A stretch of DNA of 47,740 bases, from contig NZ_JAHNZZ010000001.1 of NCBI RefSeq assembly GCF_019039215.1, forward strand, positions 456,042 to 503,781, read 5' to 3'. This stretch comes from Bacillus sp. FJAT-29790. Lineage in GTDB: Bacteria; Bacillota; Bacilli; Bacillales; Cytobacillaceae. Under the pieces are notes generated by a model. The model was not told the origin of the DNA and made no database searches. It saw nothing but the letters and a program-made list of their open reading frames with translations. Both the position numbers and the translations under genes were made by a program. Below, piece by piece: positions 35,101 through 44,419 of the stretch (position 1 is its first letter; every line of letters begins with the position of its first letter).

Positions 35101-36358
35101 TATGCTTTCACAAGATGAAATAGATGCTCTGTTACGTGGGTCTGACGACGATGATATGGACGTAGCAGACGATATTTTTCACGTTGAAGATTATCTCTCG
35201 CATATGGAACAAGATGCATTAGGGGAAATCGGTAATATTTCATTTGGCAGTTCGGCAACAGCATTGTCCACCTTGCTAAATCAAAAAGTAGAAATAACGA
35301 CACCTGCTGTATCTGTCATCCCACAAAGAAAATTGCCTGAGGAATTTCCTCATCCATACGTTGCGATACAAGTCAGTTACACAGAGGGATTTCACGGGAC
35401 AAACTTATTAGTAATTAAACAATCAGACGCAGCTATAATTGCTGATTTAATGCTCGGAGGTGACGGACAAAATCCCGCCGATCTATTGGGTGAGATTCAA
35501 TTAAGTGCCGTCCAAGAAGCGATGAATCAAATGATGGGATCTGCGGCTACATCGATGTCAACGATATTTAGCAAAAAAGTGGATATTTCTCCTCCATCCA
35601 TCGATATTTTAGATGTAAATCAAGGAGAAGGGACAGATAAAATACCGGGCGATGATATTCTAGCGAAAATATCTTTTCGGCTGAAAATAGGGGATTTAAT
35701 TGATTCCAATATCATGCAGCTTTTGCCGCTTCAATTTGCTAAAAGCTTAGTCGAGGAATTATTAAACCCAGGTGGTAGCTCTATGGATGAAGCCGCTCCT
35801 ATGGAAGAAATAACGATGCAAACGCCAGTTTCTCAAAATCATTCAGAGATGACGTTTGATAAACAACCAATCGAACAAGAACCTATGTATTCCCAGGCGC
35901 CTATCCAGCAAAGTGAACCTGTATTAACACAAGGAGGCTGGCAGCAAGCACCACCTGCCTTTCAACAGCCTACCCAGCATGCAGGTCATCATAACGGGCC
36001 TCAGCATTTTGGTTCGGTATACCAAGGGGCTGTACAACCGAATGTTCAGCCGGCAGTATTTTCTAATTTTGAACCATACCCGCTTCAAGAATCGGAATCA
36101 AAAAATTTAAATATGCTCCTTGACATTCCGTTACAGGTAACAGTAGAACTTGGAAGGACAAAGCGGTCTGTAAAGGATATTCTCGAGTTATCTGCTGGAT
36201 CAATCATCGAACTTGATAAACTTGCAGGTGAACCAGTTGATATTTTAGTAAACAATCGTCTCATTGCTCAAGGTGAAGTGGTTGTCATCGATGAAAACTT
36301 CGGAGTACGTGTGACAGATATAATCAGTCAAAGTGACCGAATAAAAAAACTTAGATAA
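35090..36358 (+). CDS. fliY: Flagellar motor switch phosphatase FliY
   Basis: FliY is the C-ring CheY-P phosphatase of bacilli, a FliN/CheC fusion. The 422-residue protein has an N-terminal CheY-P binding peptide (LSQDEIDALLRGS), two CheC phosphatase helices (DALGEIGNISFGSSATAL and AVQEAMNQMMGSAATSM), a Gln/Pro-rich linker (about 235-335) and a C-terminal FliN/SpoA domain (LDIPLQVTVELGRTKRSVKD). The ATG at 35090 lies 9 bases from GGGGGAG; 35087 is possible and 35081 has no spacing. It overlaps fliM by 11 bases. Confidence 0.96.
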   Translation: MSDDMLSQDEIDALLRGSDDDDMDVADDIFHVEDYLSHMEQDALGEIGNISFGSSATALSTLLNQKVEITTPAVSVIPQRKLPEEFPHPYVAIQVSYTEGFHGTNLLVIKQSDAAIIADLMLGGDGQNPADLLGEIQLSAVQEAMNQMMGSAATSMSTIFSKKVDISPPSIDILDVNQGEGTDKIPGDDILAKISFRLKIGDLIDSNIMQLLPLQFAKSLVEELLNPGGSSMDEAAPMEEITMQTPVSQNHSEMTFDKQPIEQEPMYSQAPIQQSEPVLTQGGWQQAPPAFQQPTQHAGHHNGPQHFGSVYQGAVQPNVQPAVFSNFEPYPLQESESKNLNMLLDIPLQVTVELGRTKRSVKDILELSAGSIIELDKLAGEPVDILVNNRLIAQGEVVVIDENFGVRVTDIISQSDRIKKLR

Positions 36359-36376
36359 AGCATGGGGGTAAATGTT

Positions 36377-36739
36377 ATGGCGCATAAAATTTTAATTGTA
36401 GATGACGCAGCTTTTATGAGAATGATGATCAAAGATATTCTATCGAAAAATGGATTTGACGTGGTTGGTGAAGCAGCGGACGGTGCCCAGGCAGTAGAAA
36501 AATATAAAGAGTACCAGCCGGATTTAGTCACAATGGACATTACAATGCCCGAAATGGACGGGATTACAGCCTTAAAGGAAATTAAAAAAATAAATCCAAA
36601 TGCGAAAGTGATTATGTGTTCAGCGATGGGGCAGCAGGCAATGGTTATTGATGCCATCCAAGCCGGTGCGAAGGATTTTATCGTTAAACCATTTCAGGCT
36701 GACCGTGTCATTGAAGCAATCTCGAAAACATTAGGCTAA
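36377..36739 (+). CDS. cheY: Chemotaxis response regulator CheY
   Basis: CheY is the single-domain response regulator that binds FliM/FliY; in B. subtilis CheY-P promotes smooth swimming. The 120-residue protein has the acidic pair Asp9-Asp10, phospho-acceptor Asp54 (VTMDITMPEMDG), Ser82 (MCSAMG) and Lys104 (VKPF). The ATG at 36377 follows GGGGGT by 7 bases; the upstream ATG at 36362 has no ribosome binding site. Confidence 0.98.
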   Translation: MAHKILIVDDAAFMRMMIKDILSKNGFDVVGEAADGAQAVEKYKEYQPDLVTMDITMPEMDGITALKEIKKINPNAKVIMCSAMGQQAMVIDAIQAGAKDFIVKPFQADRVIEAISKTLG

Positions 36740-36769
36740 TGAATGATTATTTTTAGAGGGTGCAGTCAA

Positions 36770-37432
36770 TTGCGATATGTAAAACGAACATTACTTTTGC
36801 TGCTTCTTATTACTATTGCTCTGCAAGGGTTGGAGGGATCAGCTTATGCAGAGCAATTGAATAATAGTGTGAAAGATTGTTATGAACATCCTGAAACTTG
36901 TAATTATAACGAATTGCCAAAGCAGGAAGGACAACAAACGAATAGTGAAGCAAAAAAGATAGGCCTCAATGCTTGGGATTTTATCAAAATGATTTTTGCA
37001 ACTGTATTTGTTGTAGGACTGCTTTACTTTTTGCTCAAATTCATTAATAAGAAAAGCAAAATGTATAAAAGCTCACAGATGATTGAGAATTTGGGCGGAA
37101 CTGCACTAGGCACAAATCGTTCCGTGCAATTAATAAAGGTAGGAAATCGAATTTTGGTCGTCGGTGTAGGCGAGAATATTCAACTTTTAAAAGAAATTAA
37201 TGATTCTGAGGAATATAGTCAAATCATCTCTGAATACAACGAAAAAATGGAACTGCTTGTCCAGCCAAGCGATATTGTGACAAAGGTCCTTCAAAGAACG
37301 AAGAAGGGTCAATCGAATGAAGGAAAAGGGAACCATTTTCAAACATTGCTTAAAACTCAATTAGAAGATATCACAAAAGGAAGAAAAAAAGTATACGAAG
37401 AGATGGAGAAGAAAGGGTCAGACGAGCGATGA
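36770..37432 (+). CDS. fliZ: Flagellar biosynthetic protein FliZ (FliO)
   Basis: This is the FliO-type accessory protein of the export gate. The 220-residue protein has a signal peptide (RYVKRTLLLLLLITIALQG, AYA cleavage-like site), a short periplasmic-side part with two Cys, a membrane segment (FIKMIFATVFVVGLLYFLL) and the FliO cytoplasmic domain (IENLGGTALGTNRSVQLIKVG). TTG at 36770 lies 7 bases from AGAGGGTG and starts the signal peptide; an in-frame ATG at 36743 has no ribosome binding site. The stop overlaps fliP. Confidence 0.9.
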   Translation: MRYVKRTLLLLLLITIALQGLEGSAYAEQLNNSVKDCYEHPETCNYNELPKQEGQQTNSEAKKIGLNAWDFIKMIFATVFVVGLLYFLLKFINKKSKMYKSSQMIENLGGTALGTNRSVQLIKVGNRILVVGVGENIQLLKEINDSEEYSQIISEYNEKMELLVQPSDIVTKVLQRTKKGQSNEGKGNHFQTLLKTQLEDITKGRKKVYEEMEKKGSDER

Positions 37433-38094
37433 ATGAATTTATGGAGTTTTTTAACAACAGTTCGCCCGAAAATGTTTCGACATCAGTTAAGCTCGTTTTA
37501 ATGCTGACGGTGTTGTCACTGGCACCGAGTATTCTCATTCTAATGACATGCTTTACAAGAATTGTGATCGTTCTCTCCTTTGTCAGAACGGCGCTTGCTA
37601 CACAGCAAATGCCTCCGAATCAAGTTTTGATCGGATTGTCGTTATTTCTATCTTTCTTCATTATGGCTCCTACATTTCAGCAGGTGAATGAAGAAGCGCT
37701 GACACCGCTTTTTAATGAAGAAATTAATTTGGAACAAGCATATGAAAAAGCTTCCATCCCATTTAAAGAATTTATGAGCGCCCATACAAGGCAAAAGGAT
37801 TTAGCGTTATTTCTTGAATATTCCAAAGCAGACCGACCAGAATCAATCGAAGATATTCCTTTGACAGCGCTTGTACCAGCCTTTGCTATTAGTGAAATAA
37901 AGACAGCTTTCCAAATTGGATTTATGATTTTTATTCCTTTTTTAGTGATCGATATGGTTGTTGCCAGTGTTTTAATGTCCATGGGAATGATGATGCTTCC
38001 GCCAGTAATGATATCATTGCCATTTAAAATATTGTTGTTTGTCCTTGTTGACGGTTGGTATCTCGTTGTTAAATCACTTTTACAAAGTTTTTAA
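37429..38094 (+). CDS. fliP: Flagellar biosynthetic protein FliP
   Basis: FliP is the main component of the type III export gate. The 221-residue polytopic protein has the family motifs ILMTCFTRIVIVLSFVRTALA, TQQMPPNQVLIGLSLFLSFF and SMGMMMLPPVMISLPFKILLF. The start overlaps the fliZ stop as ATGA. Confidence 0.98.
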   Translation: MNEFMEFFNNSSPENVSTSVKLVLMLTVLSLAPSILILMTCFTRIVIVLSFVRTALATQQMPPNQVLIGLSLFLSFFIMAPTFQQVNEEALTPLFNEEINLEQAYEKASIPFKEFMSAHTRQKDLALFLEYSKADRPESIEDIPLTALVPAFAISEIKTAFQIGFMIFIPFLVIDMVVASVLMSMGMMMLPPVMISLPFKILLFVLVDGWYLVVKSLLQSF

Positions 38095-38111
38095 GCAGGT
38101 GAACGTCCAAT

Positions 38112-38381
38112 ATGAGTCCAGAAACAGTTATTTCAATTGCGAAACAAGGTATTACAACCGTTTTGCTTATTTGTGGGCCGATACTGCTGCTCGCACTCGT
38201 TGTTGGCTTAGCCGTCAGTATCTTTCAAGCAACCACACAAATTCAGGAACAAACGTTAGCTTTCATTCCAAAAATCGTCTCCGTTTTAGTCGGGATTGTT
38301 TTCTTTGGACCATGGATGCTCAGCCATTTGATTTCCTATGCCAACGAAATTTTTTCGAACTTAACGAGGTTTGTGGGATGA
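38112..38381 (+). CDS. fliQ: Flagellar biosynthetic protein FliQ
   Basis: FliQ is a small export-gate subunit. The 89-residue protein has two membrane helices (about 15-38 and 52-75) and the conserved GLAVSIFQATTQIQEQTLAF segment. AGGTG lies 10 bases before the ATG. fliR starts 4 bases after its stop. Confidence 0.97.
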   Translation: MSPETVISIAKQGITTVLLICGPILLLALVVGLAVSIFQATTQIQEQTLAFIPKIVSVLVGIVFFGPWMLSHLISYANEIFSNLTRFVG

Positions 38382-38385
38382 TTAA

Positions 38386-39162
38386 ATGATAGATTTAGCC
38401 CCAGCGTTTCCAGCTTTTTTACTGATTTTTGTAAGGGTAACATCTTTTTTCCTGATGATGCCCCTTTTTTCATATCGCTCTATTCCAACAGCTCATAAAA
38501 TCGGATTCGGTTTTTTTATGGCCTTAATCATGTTTTTTACAATGGATACACCGATTTTAGAGATTAATAGCACTTATTTCTTATTGATTATTAAAGAGGC
38601 GCTTGTCGGTTTGCTAATCGGTTTTATTGCCTATTTGATTCTCGCTGCGATCCAAATTGCTGGCGGCTTTATCGACTTTCAAATGGGATTTGCGATTGCA
38701 AACGTAATCGATCCGCAAACTGGCGCCCAAAGTCCCCTTATGGGTCAATATTTATATACGATCGGTCTCTTCTTTTTACTGACGGTAAATGGCCATCATT
38801 TAATGCTTGATGGGGTGTTTTATAGTTATCGGTTTATTCCGCTAGATCAGCCGTGGATCCCATTTGGCAACGAAAAGATGGTGGAATATGTTATTAGATC
38901 TTTCAACTCTATGTTCGTTATTGCATTCCAAATGGCAATTCCAGTTGTTGGCAGCCTCTTCCTTGTTGATATCGCATTAGGAATTGTTGCACGAACGGTT
39001 CCCCAGCTTAACGTTTTTGTCGTTGGGCTTCCATTGAAAATCGGGGTGAGCTTCATTGTGCTTATCGCCGTGATGAGTATCATGCTGCTTGTTGTTTCGC
39101 AATTGTTTGAAACGATGCTAACCACGATGCGCGATCTCATGGCTCTTATTGGAGGTTCATAA
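38386..39162 (+). CDS. fliR: Flagellar biosynthetic protein FliR
   Basis: FliR is the third core export-gate protein. The 258-residue protein has about six membrane segments, FVRVTSFFLMMPLFSYRSIP near the N-terminus, and GGFIDFQMGFAIANVIDPQTGAQ in the middle. It lies between fliQ and flhB with gaps of a few bases. Confidence 0.97.
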   Translation: MIDLAPAFPAFLLIFVRVTSFFLMMPLFSYRSIPTAHKIGFGFFMALIMFFTMDTPILEINSTYFLLIIKEALVGLLIGFIAYLILAAIQIAGGFIDFQMGFAIANVIDPQTGAQSPLMGQYLYTIGLFFLLTVNGHHLMLDGVFYSYRFIPLDQPWIPFGNEKMVEYVIRSFNSMFVIAFQMAIPVVGSLFLVDIALGIVARTVPQLNVFVVGLPLKIGVSFIVLIAVMSIMLLVVSQLFETMLTTMRDLMALIGGS

Positions 39163-39165
39163 CGG

Positions 39166-40251
39166 ATGAAACACTTATTAACTTTAGATTTACAGTTTTT
39201 TGCCGGAGAAAAGACAGAGAAAGCAACCCCGAAGAAAAAGCAGGATTCGAGGAAAAAAGGACAGGTTGCCAAAAGTCAGGATGTGAACACTGCTGTTGTC
39301 CTATTAGGCGTGTTTCTGATACTGCTTTTTGCCGGTTCCTATTTAAAGGATATTATTATTTCAATTATGAGACATACCTTTCAAGAATTTATGCTAATGG
39401 AATTAACGGAAGCTACTATTCAGACTATTTTCCTTGCGATATTAAATGAACTTGTTTTCTTTTTAGCTCCAATCATGCTTGTAGCTATGGTCGCAGGAGT
39501 CGTGGCTAATTATATGCAAGTCGGTTTTTTATTTTCACCTGAAGCGATCCAGCCGAAGCTGGAAAAGTTAAATCCAATTAAAGGATTTAAACGAATTTTC
39601 TCTATAAGAGCCATCGTTGAGCTGTTTAAATCAATTTTAAAAATTAGTTTTGTTGGCTTTGTTACTTTTATGGTTTTATGGAACAGTATCGATGAAATCC
39701 TTAATTTATCACAAAAGTCAGTTGGCGCTGCCATGATTACGATCGGGAGCTTAACAGTTAAAATGGGGTTGTATGCATCTGGTGCGCTCCTATTTCTATC
39801 AATGTTAGATTTTCTTTATCAGAAATATGATTTTGAAAAAAACATCCGCATGTCCAAACAGGATATAAAAGATGAGCATAAAAACAGCGAAGGGGATCCC
39901 CTTATTAAATCAAAAATCAAGCAGAGACAACGGGAAATGGCGATGAGAAGGATGATGCAGGAAGTTCCAAATGCTGATGTCGTAATTACAAATCCTACCC
40001 ATTATGCGATCGCCTTAAAATATGATGAGTCTAAATTAGACGCTCCATATGTTGTCGCAAAAGGAGTCGACTTTGTCGCTCAAAAGATAAAATTAATCGC
40101 GAAAGAACAAGATATTATCACTGTTGAAAACAGGCCTCTTGCGAGAGCTTTATATAGCCAGGCGGAAATCGGCGATGCAATCCCAGAAGAATTTTTCAAA
40201 GCTGTCGCAGAAATTCTTGCTTATGTTTACCGGATTAAAAATAAAATTTAA
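39166..40251 (+). CDS. flhB: Flagellar biosynthetic protein FlhB
   Basis: FlhB sets export substrate specificity, switching when FliK acts on it. The 361-residue protein has a Lys-rich N-terminus (AGEKTEKATPKKKQDSRKKG), four membrane segments and the cytoplasmic domain with the autocleavage site Asn276-Pro277-Thr278-His279. The fragment after this site is mirrored by YlqH at 10841. GGAGGT lies 9 bases before the ATG. Confidence 0.98.
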   Translation: MKHLLTLDLQFFAGEKTEKATPKKKQDSRKKGQVAKSQDVNTAVVLLGVFLILLFAGSYLKDIIISIMRHTFQEFMLMELTEATIQTIFLAILNELVFFLAPIMLVAMVAGVVANYMQVGFLFSPEAIQPKLEKLNPIKGFKRIFSIRAIVELFKSILKISFVGFVTFMVLWNSIDEILNLSQKSVGAAMITIGSLTVKMGLYASGALLFLSMLDFLYQKYDFEKNIRMSKQDIKDEHKNSEGDPLIKSKIKQRQREMAMRRMMQEVPNADVVITNPTHYAIALKYDESKLDAPYVVAKGVDFVAQKIKLIAKEQDIITVENRPLARALYSQAEIGDAIPEEFFKAVAEILAYVYRIKNKI

Positions 40252-40293
40252 CTTTGAAAGTAAGTGTTCAACTGAGCTAGTTGTAGTCTAGTT

Positions 40294-40317
40294 CAAGGCA
40301 CCATTTAGTTGGTGTCT
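40294..40317 (+). promoter_or_regulatory. Hairpin between flhB and flhA
   Basis: AAGGCACC pairs with GGTGTCTT (one G-U pair) around loop ATTTAGTT; then TACGCTTTTCTTG. It is a weak terminator-like or mRNA-stabilising structure in the 95-base flhB-flhA gap. Confidence 0.4.
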
Positions 40318-40346
40318 TACGCTTTTCTTGCGAGGAGAGAAGATTG

Positions 40347-42383
40347 ATGTCAGCAAGAGACTTATCAGTATTATTAAGTGTAATTTTAATCGTAGCTATG
40401 CTAATTATCCCTTTTCCATCATGGCTATTGAGCGTACTTATCCTTATTAATATTACATTAGCCTTATTAGTTTTACTTACAACGATGAATATGAGTGAGG
40501 CACTTGAATTTTCAATTTTTCCATCACTTTTACTATTATTAACTCTATTTAGATTAGGCTTAAATGTTTCCACAACCCGTTCAATTCTTTCAAAGGGTGA
40601 AGCAGGTGGAGTTGTTGAAACATTTGGTACCTTTGTTGTTGGCGGAAATATAGTTGTTGGGATGGTTGTCTTTTTAATCTTAGTTATTATTCAGTTTATC
40701 GTCATCACGAAAGGAGCGGAGCGTGTATCCGAGGTTGCGGCTCGCTTTACGCTTGATGCCATGCCAGGAAAGCAAATGAGTATTGATGCGGATTTAAATG
40801 CTGGGATGATTTCCGAGCAGGAAGCACGCGCGAGGCGGGATAAAATAAGCAGGGAAGCAGATTTTTACGGCTCAATGGATGGTGCGAGTAAATTCGTTAA
40901 AGGAGATGCGATTGCTGGGATCATCATCGTATTGATCAACTTAATATTCGGGATTGTCATCGGTGTGATGCAGTTAGGACTATCGGTTGCCGATTCCGCT
41001 GCTAAGTTTTCCCTGTTAACCGTTGGGGATGGGATTGTAAGTCAAATTCCAGCGCTTCTAATCTCTACTGCGACTGGAATTGTTGTGACAAGGGCTGCAT
41101 CGGATGGAAATCTCGGAAAAGATATTACTGCCCAGTTGTTTGCTTTTCCGAAGATGCTTTATGTAGCTGGAGCAACGATCCTTTTGCTCGGAGTTTTTAC
41201 TCCTATTGGCATTCTTTTAACTTTGCCGATTGCCCTCCTTCTTGGTATCGGAGGTTATACGATCTCCCGTACGCCAGAACCAGATAAGGAACAATTGCAG
41301 GAATTGGATGAAGAACTTGAATCAGGTGAGATGAAAAGTCCTGAAAGTGTTGTCAGTTTATTAAATGTCGATCCCATCGAATTTGAATTTGGCTATGGAC
41401 TCATCCCGCTTGCTGATGCCAACCAAGGTGGAGATCTACTAGATCGGATTGTCATGATCCGCAGGCAGCTTGCCATCGAGCTTGGTCTTGTCATACCTGT
41501 CGTCAGGATACGGGATAATATTCAGCTTCAGCCTAATGAATATCGGCTCAAAATTAAAGGCAATGAACTTGCCCGTGGAGAGCTCTTGCTCGATCACTAT
41601 TTGGCGATGAGCCCGGGTATTGATGACGATTCGATCGAAGGAATTGACACAATTGAACCTTCGTTCGGCTTGCCAGCTAAATGGATAACAGAAGATATGA
41701 AGGAACAAGCTGAAATTTTTGGCTATACAGTTGTTGATCCGCCCTCTGTCGTTTCTACCCATATTACCGAAATAATTAAAGGAAATGCACATGAATTACT
41801 AGGTCGACAAGAAACGAAACAATTAATTGACCATCTAGGTGAAAGCTACCCAATTCTTGTTGAAGAAGTTACTCCTAATCCCCTTTCAGTGGGTGAAGTC
41901 CAAAAGGTTCTTGCTAAGCTTTTAAAGGAGAATGTGTCCGTTCGGAACTTGCCGATTATTTTTGAAACACTGGCTGATTTTGGAAAAGTAACGAGTGATA
42001 CGGATTTGTTAGCGGAATATGTACGGCAGGCACTAGCACGTCAAATTACCAATCAATTTTCGCAGGGCGATGATTCACTGAAAGTTGTCACATTATCTGG
42101 AAAAGTGGAGAAACTAATTGCAGAAGGAATCCAACAGACAGAGCATGGCAATTTTTTATCAATCGACCCGACTGCTTCACAAGGAATACTTGAAGCGATT
42201 GCTTCCCAAGTGGAGCAATTATCGCTTATCGAGCAAACGCCAATTGTTCTATGTTCACCTGCAGTTAGAATGTATGTGAGGCAATTAACTGAGCGATATT
42301 TTCCGCAAATACCGATTTTATCATATAACGAGCTAGAAGCGAATGTAGAAGTACAAAGCGTTGGGGTGGTGAATATTGATTGA
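40347..42383 (+). CDS. flhA: Flagellar biosynthesis protein FlhA
   Basis: FlhA forms the nonameric export ring. The 678-residue protein has about eight membrane segments in the first 330 residues, the conserved FHIPEP region (LFRLGLNVSTTRSIL, DAMPGKQMSIDADLNAGMI) and a cytoplasmic chaperone-binding domain. The ATG at 40347 is 7 bases from GAGGAGAG; the in-frame TTG just before it is less likely. Its stop overlaps the flhF start. Confidence 0.98.
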   Translation: MSARDLSVLLSVILIVAMLIIPFPSWLLSVLILINITLALLVLLTTMNMSEALEFSIFPSLLLLLTLFRLGLNVSTTRSILSKGEAGGVVETFGTFVVGGNIVVGMVVFLILVIIQFIVITKGAERVSEVAARFTLDAMPGKQMSIDADLNAGMISEQEARARRDKISREADFYGSMDGASKFVKGDAIAGIIIVLINLIFGIVIGVMQLGLSVADSAAKFSLLTVGDGIVSQIPALLISTATGIVVTRAASDGNLGKDITAQLFAFPKMLYVAGATILLLGVFTPIGILLTLPIALLLGIGGYTISRTPEPDKEQLQELDEELESGEMKSPESVVSLLNVDPIEFEFGYGLIPLADANQGGDLLDRIVMIRRQLAIELGLVIPVVRIRDNIQLQPNEYRLKIKGNELARGELLLDHYLAMSPGIDDDSIEGIDTIEPSFGLPAKWITEDMKEQAEIFGYTVVDPPSVVSTHITEIIKGNAHELLGRQETKQLIDHLGESYPILVEEVTPNPLSVGEVQKVLAKLLKENVSVRNLPIIFETLADFGKVTSDTDLLAEYVRQALARQITNQFSQGDDSLKVVTLSGKVEKLIAEGIQQTEHGNFLSIDPTASQGILEAIASQVEQLSLIEQTPIVLCSPAVRMYVRQLTERYFPQIPILSYNELEANVEVQSVGVVNID

Positions 42384-43543
42384 AGGTAAAAAAATATGTT
42401 GCTTCTTCGATGGCTGAGGCGATGAAACAAATACGCGCAGAGCTTGGCAGCGATGCTGTGATTTTAAACTCGAGAGAAATTCAAACCGGCGGCTTTCTTG
42501 GTCTTTTTAAAAAGCGAAATATTGAGGTGGTCGCAGCTGCTGATCAACAGCAAAAACGGCATTCCTTTCCAATTACGAAGCAAAAACAGATCGTTCAAGC
42601 AGTAGCAAGCCCGGCCCAACCTAAAGCGGGTTCTCTGAAGCAGGAGAGTTCTGCTGCTGGGCAAAAGCCTGCTGAAGATCTTTTAAAGGAAATGAATGAA
42701 TTAAAAACGCTGATCAAAAATATGTCCCCAGACAATAGCGGATTAGCGATATCCTATCCGGCCCCGCTACAAATCATGAATAAGTTATTGATGAATCAGG
42801 AGCTTGATGTGTCAGTTCAAGAAGAATTATTAAGTTCAATCCTTGAAAAGTGGTATGTTGAAGGAGCGAATGCTTCAATCGATACAGTCTATTCTTGGCT
42901 TGAGAAGGAACTTTCGGATCGGATTTCTCATATCCCATTTGGGGGGATTTCTTTTAAGAAAAAATACATCAATGTAGTAGGTCCAACGGGTGTCGGCAAA
43001 ACGACAACCCTTGCAAAAATGGCCGCAGAATGCGTGATTAACCATAAAAAGAAAGTTGCCTTTATTACAACGGACACATATCGAATTGCGGCGATCGATC
43101 AATTGAAAACATATGCAAAAATATTGAATGTACCAATGGAAGTTTGCTATACGATTGAGGATTTTAATAATGCTGCACGAACGTTTGAAAACTATGACCT
43201 TGTATTAGTAGATACAGCCGGTAGAAACTTTAGAAATAAGCAATATGTGGATGACCTAAAAAAGGTGATTGATTTTGAGAACGATATAGAGACCTATTTA
43301 GTTCTTTCATTAACAGCTAAGCAACGTGATATGGAAGACATATATGATCAATTTTCAATTATTGAAATCGATAAACTTATTTTTACAAAAGCGGATGAAA
43401 CTTCAAGCTATGGGGCTATGTACAATTTGATTAGCAAATACAACAAGGGTGTAGCATATATGACAAATGGCCAAAATGTTCCAGATGATATGATCGCCGC
43501 AAAACCAAGTCTAATAGCAAAAACAATTATTGGGGTCGAATAA
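42380..43543 (+). CDS. flhF: Flagellar biosynthesis GTPase FlhF
   Basis: FlhF is the third SRP-type GTPase (with Ffh and FtsY, both in this window) and helps set flagellar position. The 387-residue protein has a basic, variable N-terminal B domain and an NG domain with [15 protein letters not shown] (about 200), DTAGRNFRNKQY and FTKADE. TTG at 42380 follows GGGGTGG and starts the family N-terminus KVKKYVASSMAEAMKQI; it overlaps the flhA stop. Confidence 0.96.
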   Translation: MKVKKYVASSMAEAMKQIRAELGSDAVILNSREIQTGGFLGLFKKRNIEVVAAADQQQKRHSFPITKQKQIVQAVASPAQPKAGSLKQESSAAGQKPAEDLLKEMNELKTLIKNMSPDNSGLAISYPAPLQIMNKLLMNQELDVSVQEELLSSILEKWYVEGANASIDTVYSWLEKELSDRISHIPFGGISFKKKYINVVGPTGVGKTTTLAKMAAECVINHKKKVAFITTDTYRIAAIDQLKTYAKILNVPMEVCYTIEDFNNAARTFENYDLVLVDTAGRNFRNKQYVDDLKKVIDFENDIETYLVLSLTAKQRDMEDIYDQFSIIEIDKLIFTKADETSSYGAMYNLISKYNKGVAYMTNGQNVPDDMIAAKPSLIAKTIIGVE

Positions 43544-43544
43544 G

Positions 43545-44411
43545 ATGAAAGACCAAGCAGAAGAATTACGTTTAAAGCTTAAAATGGCAGCTAATGAAAA
43601 GACCCCGAAGACTCTAGCAGTTGTAAGCGGAAAAGGGGGAGTGGGGAAATCGAACTTTTCGTTAAGTTTTGCCATCTCACTATCTTTAAAAGGAAACAAA
43701 GTGTTGTTATTTGATATGGATATGGGAATGGGAAATCTTGATATCCTAATGGGGAAAACATCTGAATATTCAATTGTTGACTTTTTTGAAGGAACTGTTC
43801 CGCTAAAAAAGGCTATTATGAATGGTCCGGAAGGTCTTCGTTATATCGCGGGAGGATCGGGGCTTTCCCATTTAGTCAAACTAGATGAAGAACATGTTGA
43901 AAAATTTACACAGGAGCTATCCGGATTATTTATAGAATACGATTATGTAATTTTTGATATGGGGGCTGGTGTAACTGACGAGTCATTAAAATTCATCCTC
44001 TCTGTTCAGGAAATCGTTGTAATTACTACTCCTGAACCGACCTCCATCACCGATGCATACGCGATCATGAAACATATACATTTAGTAGATTCTAGTATTC
44101 CTTTTTACATAGTAATCAATCGCGTACAATCAGAGCAAGAAGGACAACAGACATATACGCGAATTTCAAAGGTCCTAAAGAGCTTTCTTGACAGGAATTT
44201 AATTCGCTTGGGAACGCTGCCAGATGATCGCAACATTCAACAAGCGGTTAGAAGGCAAATCCCATTCATCCTTTATAATGAGAAATCTTCCGCTTCAAAA
44301 TCCTTGTCGGATATAACCGAACGATATTGCAGGCAGCAATTTAGTGAAAAACCTGCAACAAATACTTTTCAATTTATTTCAAAACTAAAGCAATTTCTCT
44401 TTGAAAGGTAG
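43545..44411 (+). CDS. flhG: Flagellar number regulator FlhG (YlxH), MinD-like ATPase
   Basis: FlhG is a ParA/MinD-family ATPase that activates FlhF GTPase and controls basal-body placement. The 288-residue protein has the deviant Walker A GKGGVGKSN (about 31-39), the switch region LLFDMDMGMGNLD and a C-terminal amphipathic helix (FISKLKQFLFER) for membrane binding. The ATG at 43545 lies one base after the flhF stop, with GGGGT 8 bases upstream; an in-frame TTG at 43530 is not preferred. Confidence 0.95.
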   Translation: MKDQAEELRLKLKMAANEKTPKTLAVVSGKGGVGKSNFSLSFAISLSLKGNKVLLFDMDMGMGNLDILMGKTSEYSIVDFFEGTVPLKKAIMNGPEGLRYIAGGSGLSHLVKLDEEHVEKFTQELSGLFIEYDYVIFDMGAGVTDESLKFILSVQEIVVITTPEPTSITDAYAIMKHIHLVDSSIPFYIVINRVQSEQEGQQTYTRISKVLKSFLDRNLIRLGTLPDDRNIQQAVRRQIPFILYNEKSSASKSLSDITERYCRQQFSEKPATNTFQFISKLKQFLFER

Positions 44412-44419
44412 GCATCGCT

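Noticed and set aside
38039..38389. 116-codon + strand ORF overlapping fliP end and all of fliQ
   Set aside because: It is out of frame with fliQ, a conserved and complete gene with membrane helices. The overlapping frame has no family features.
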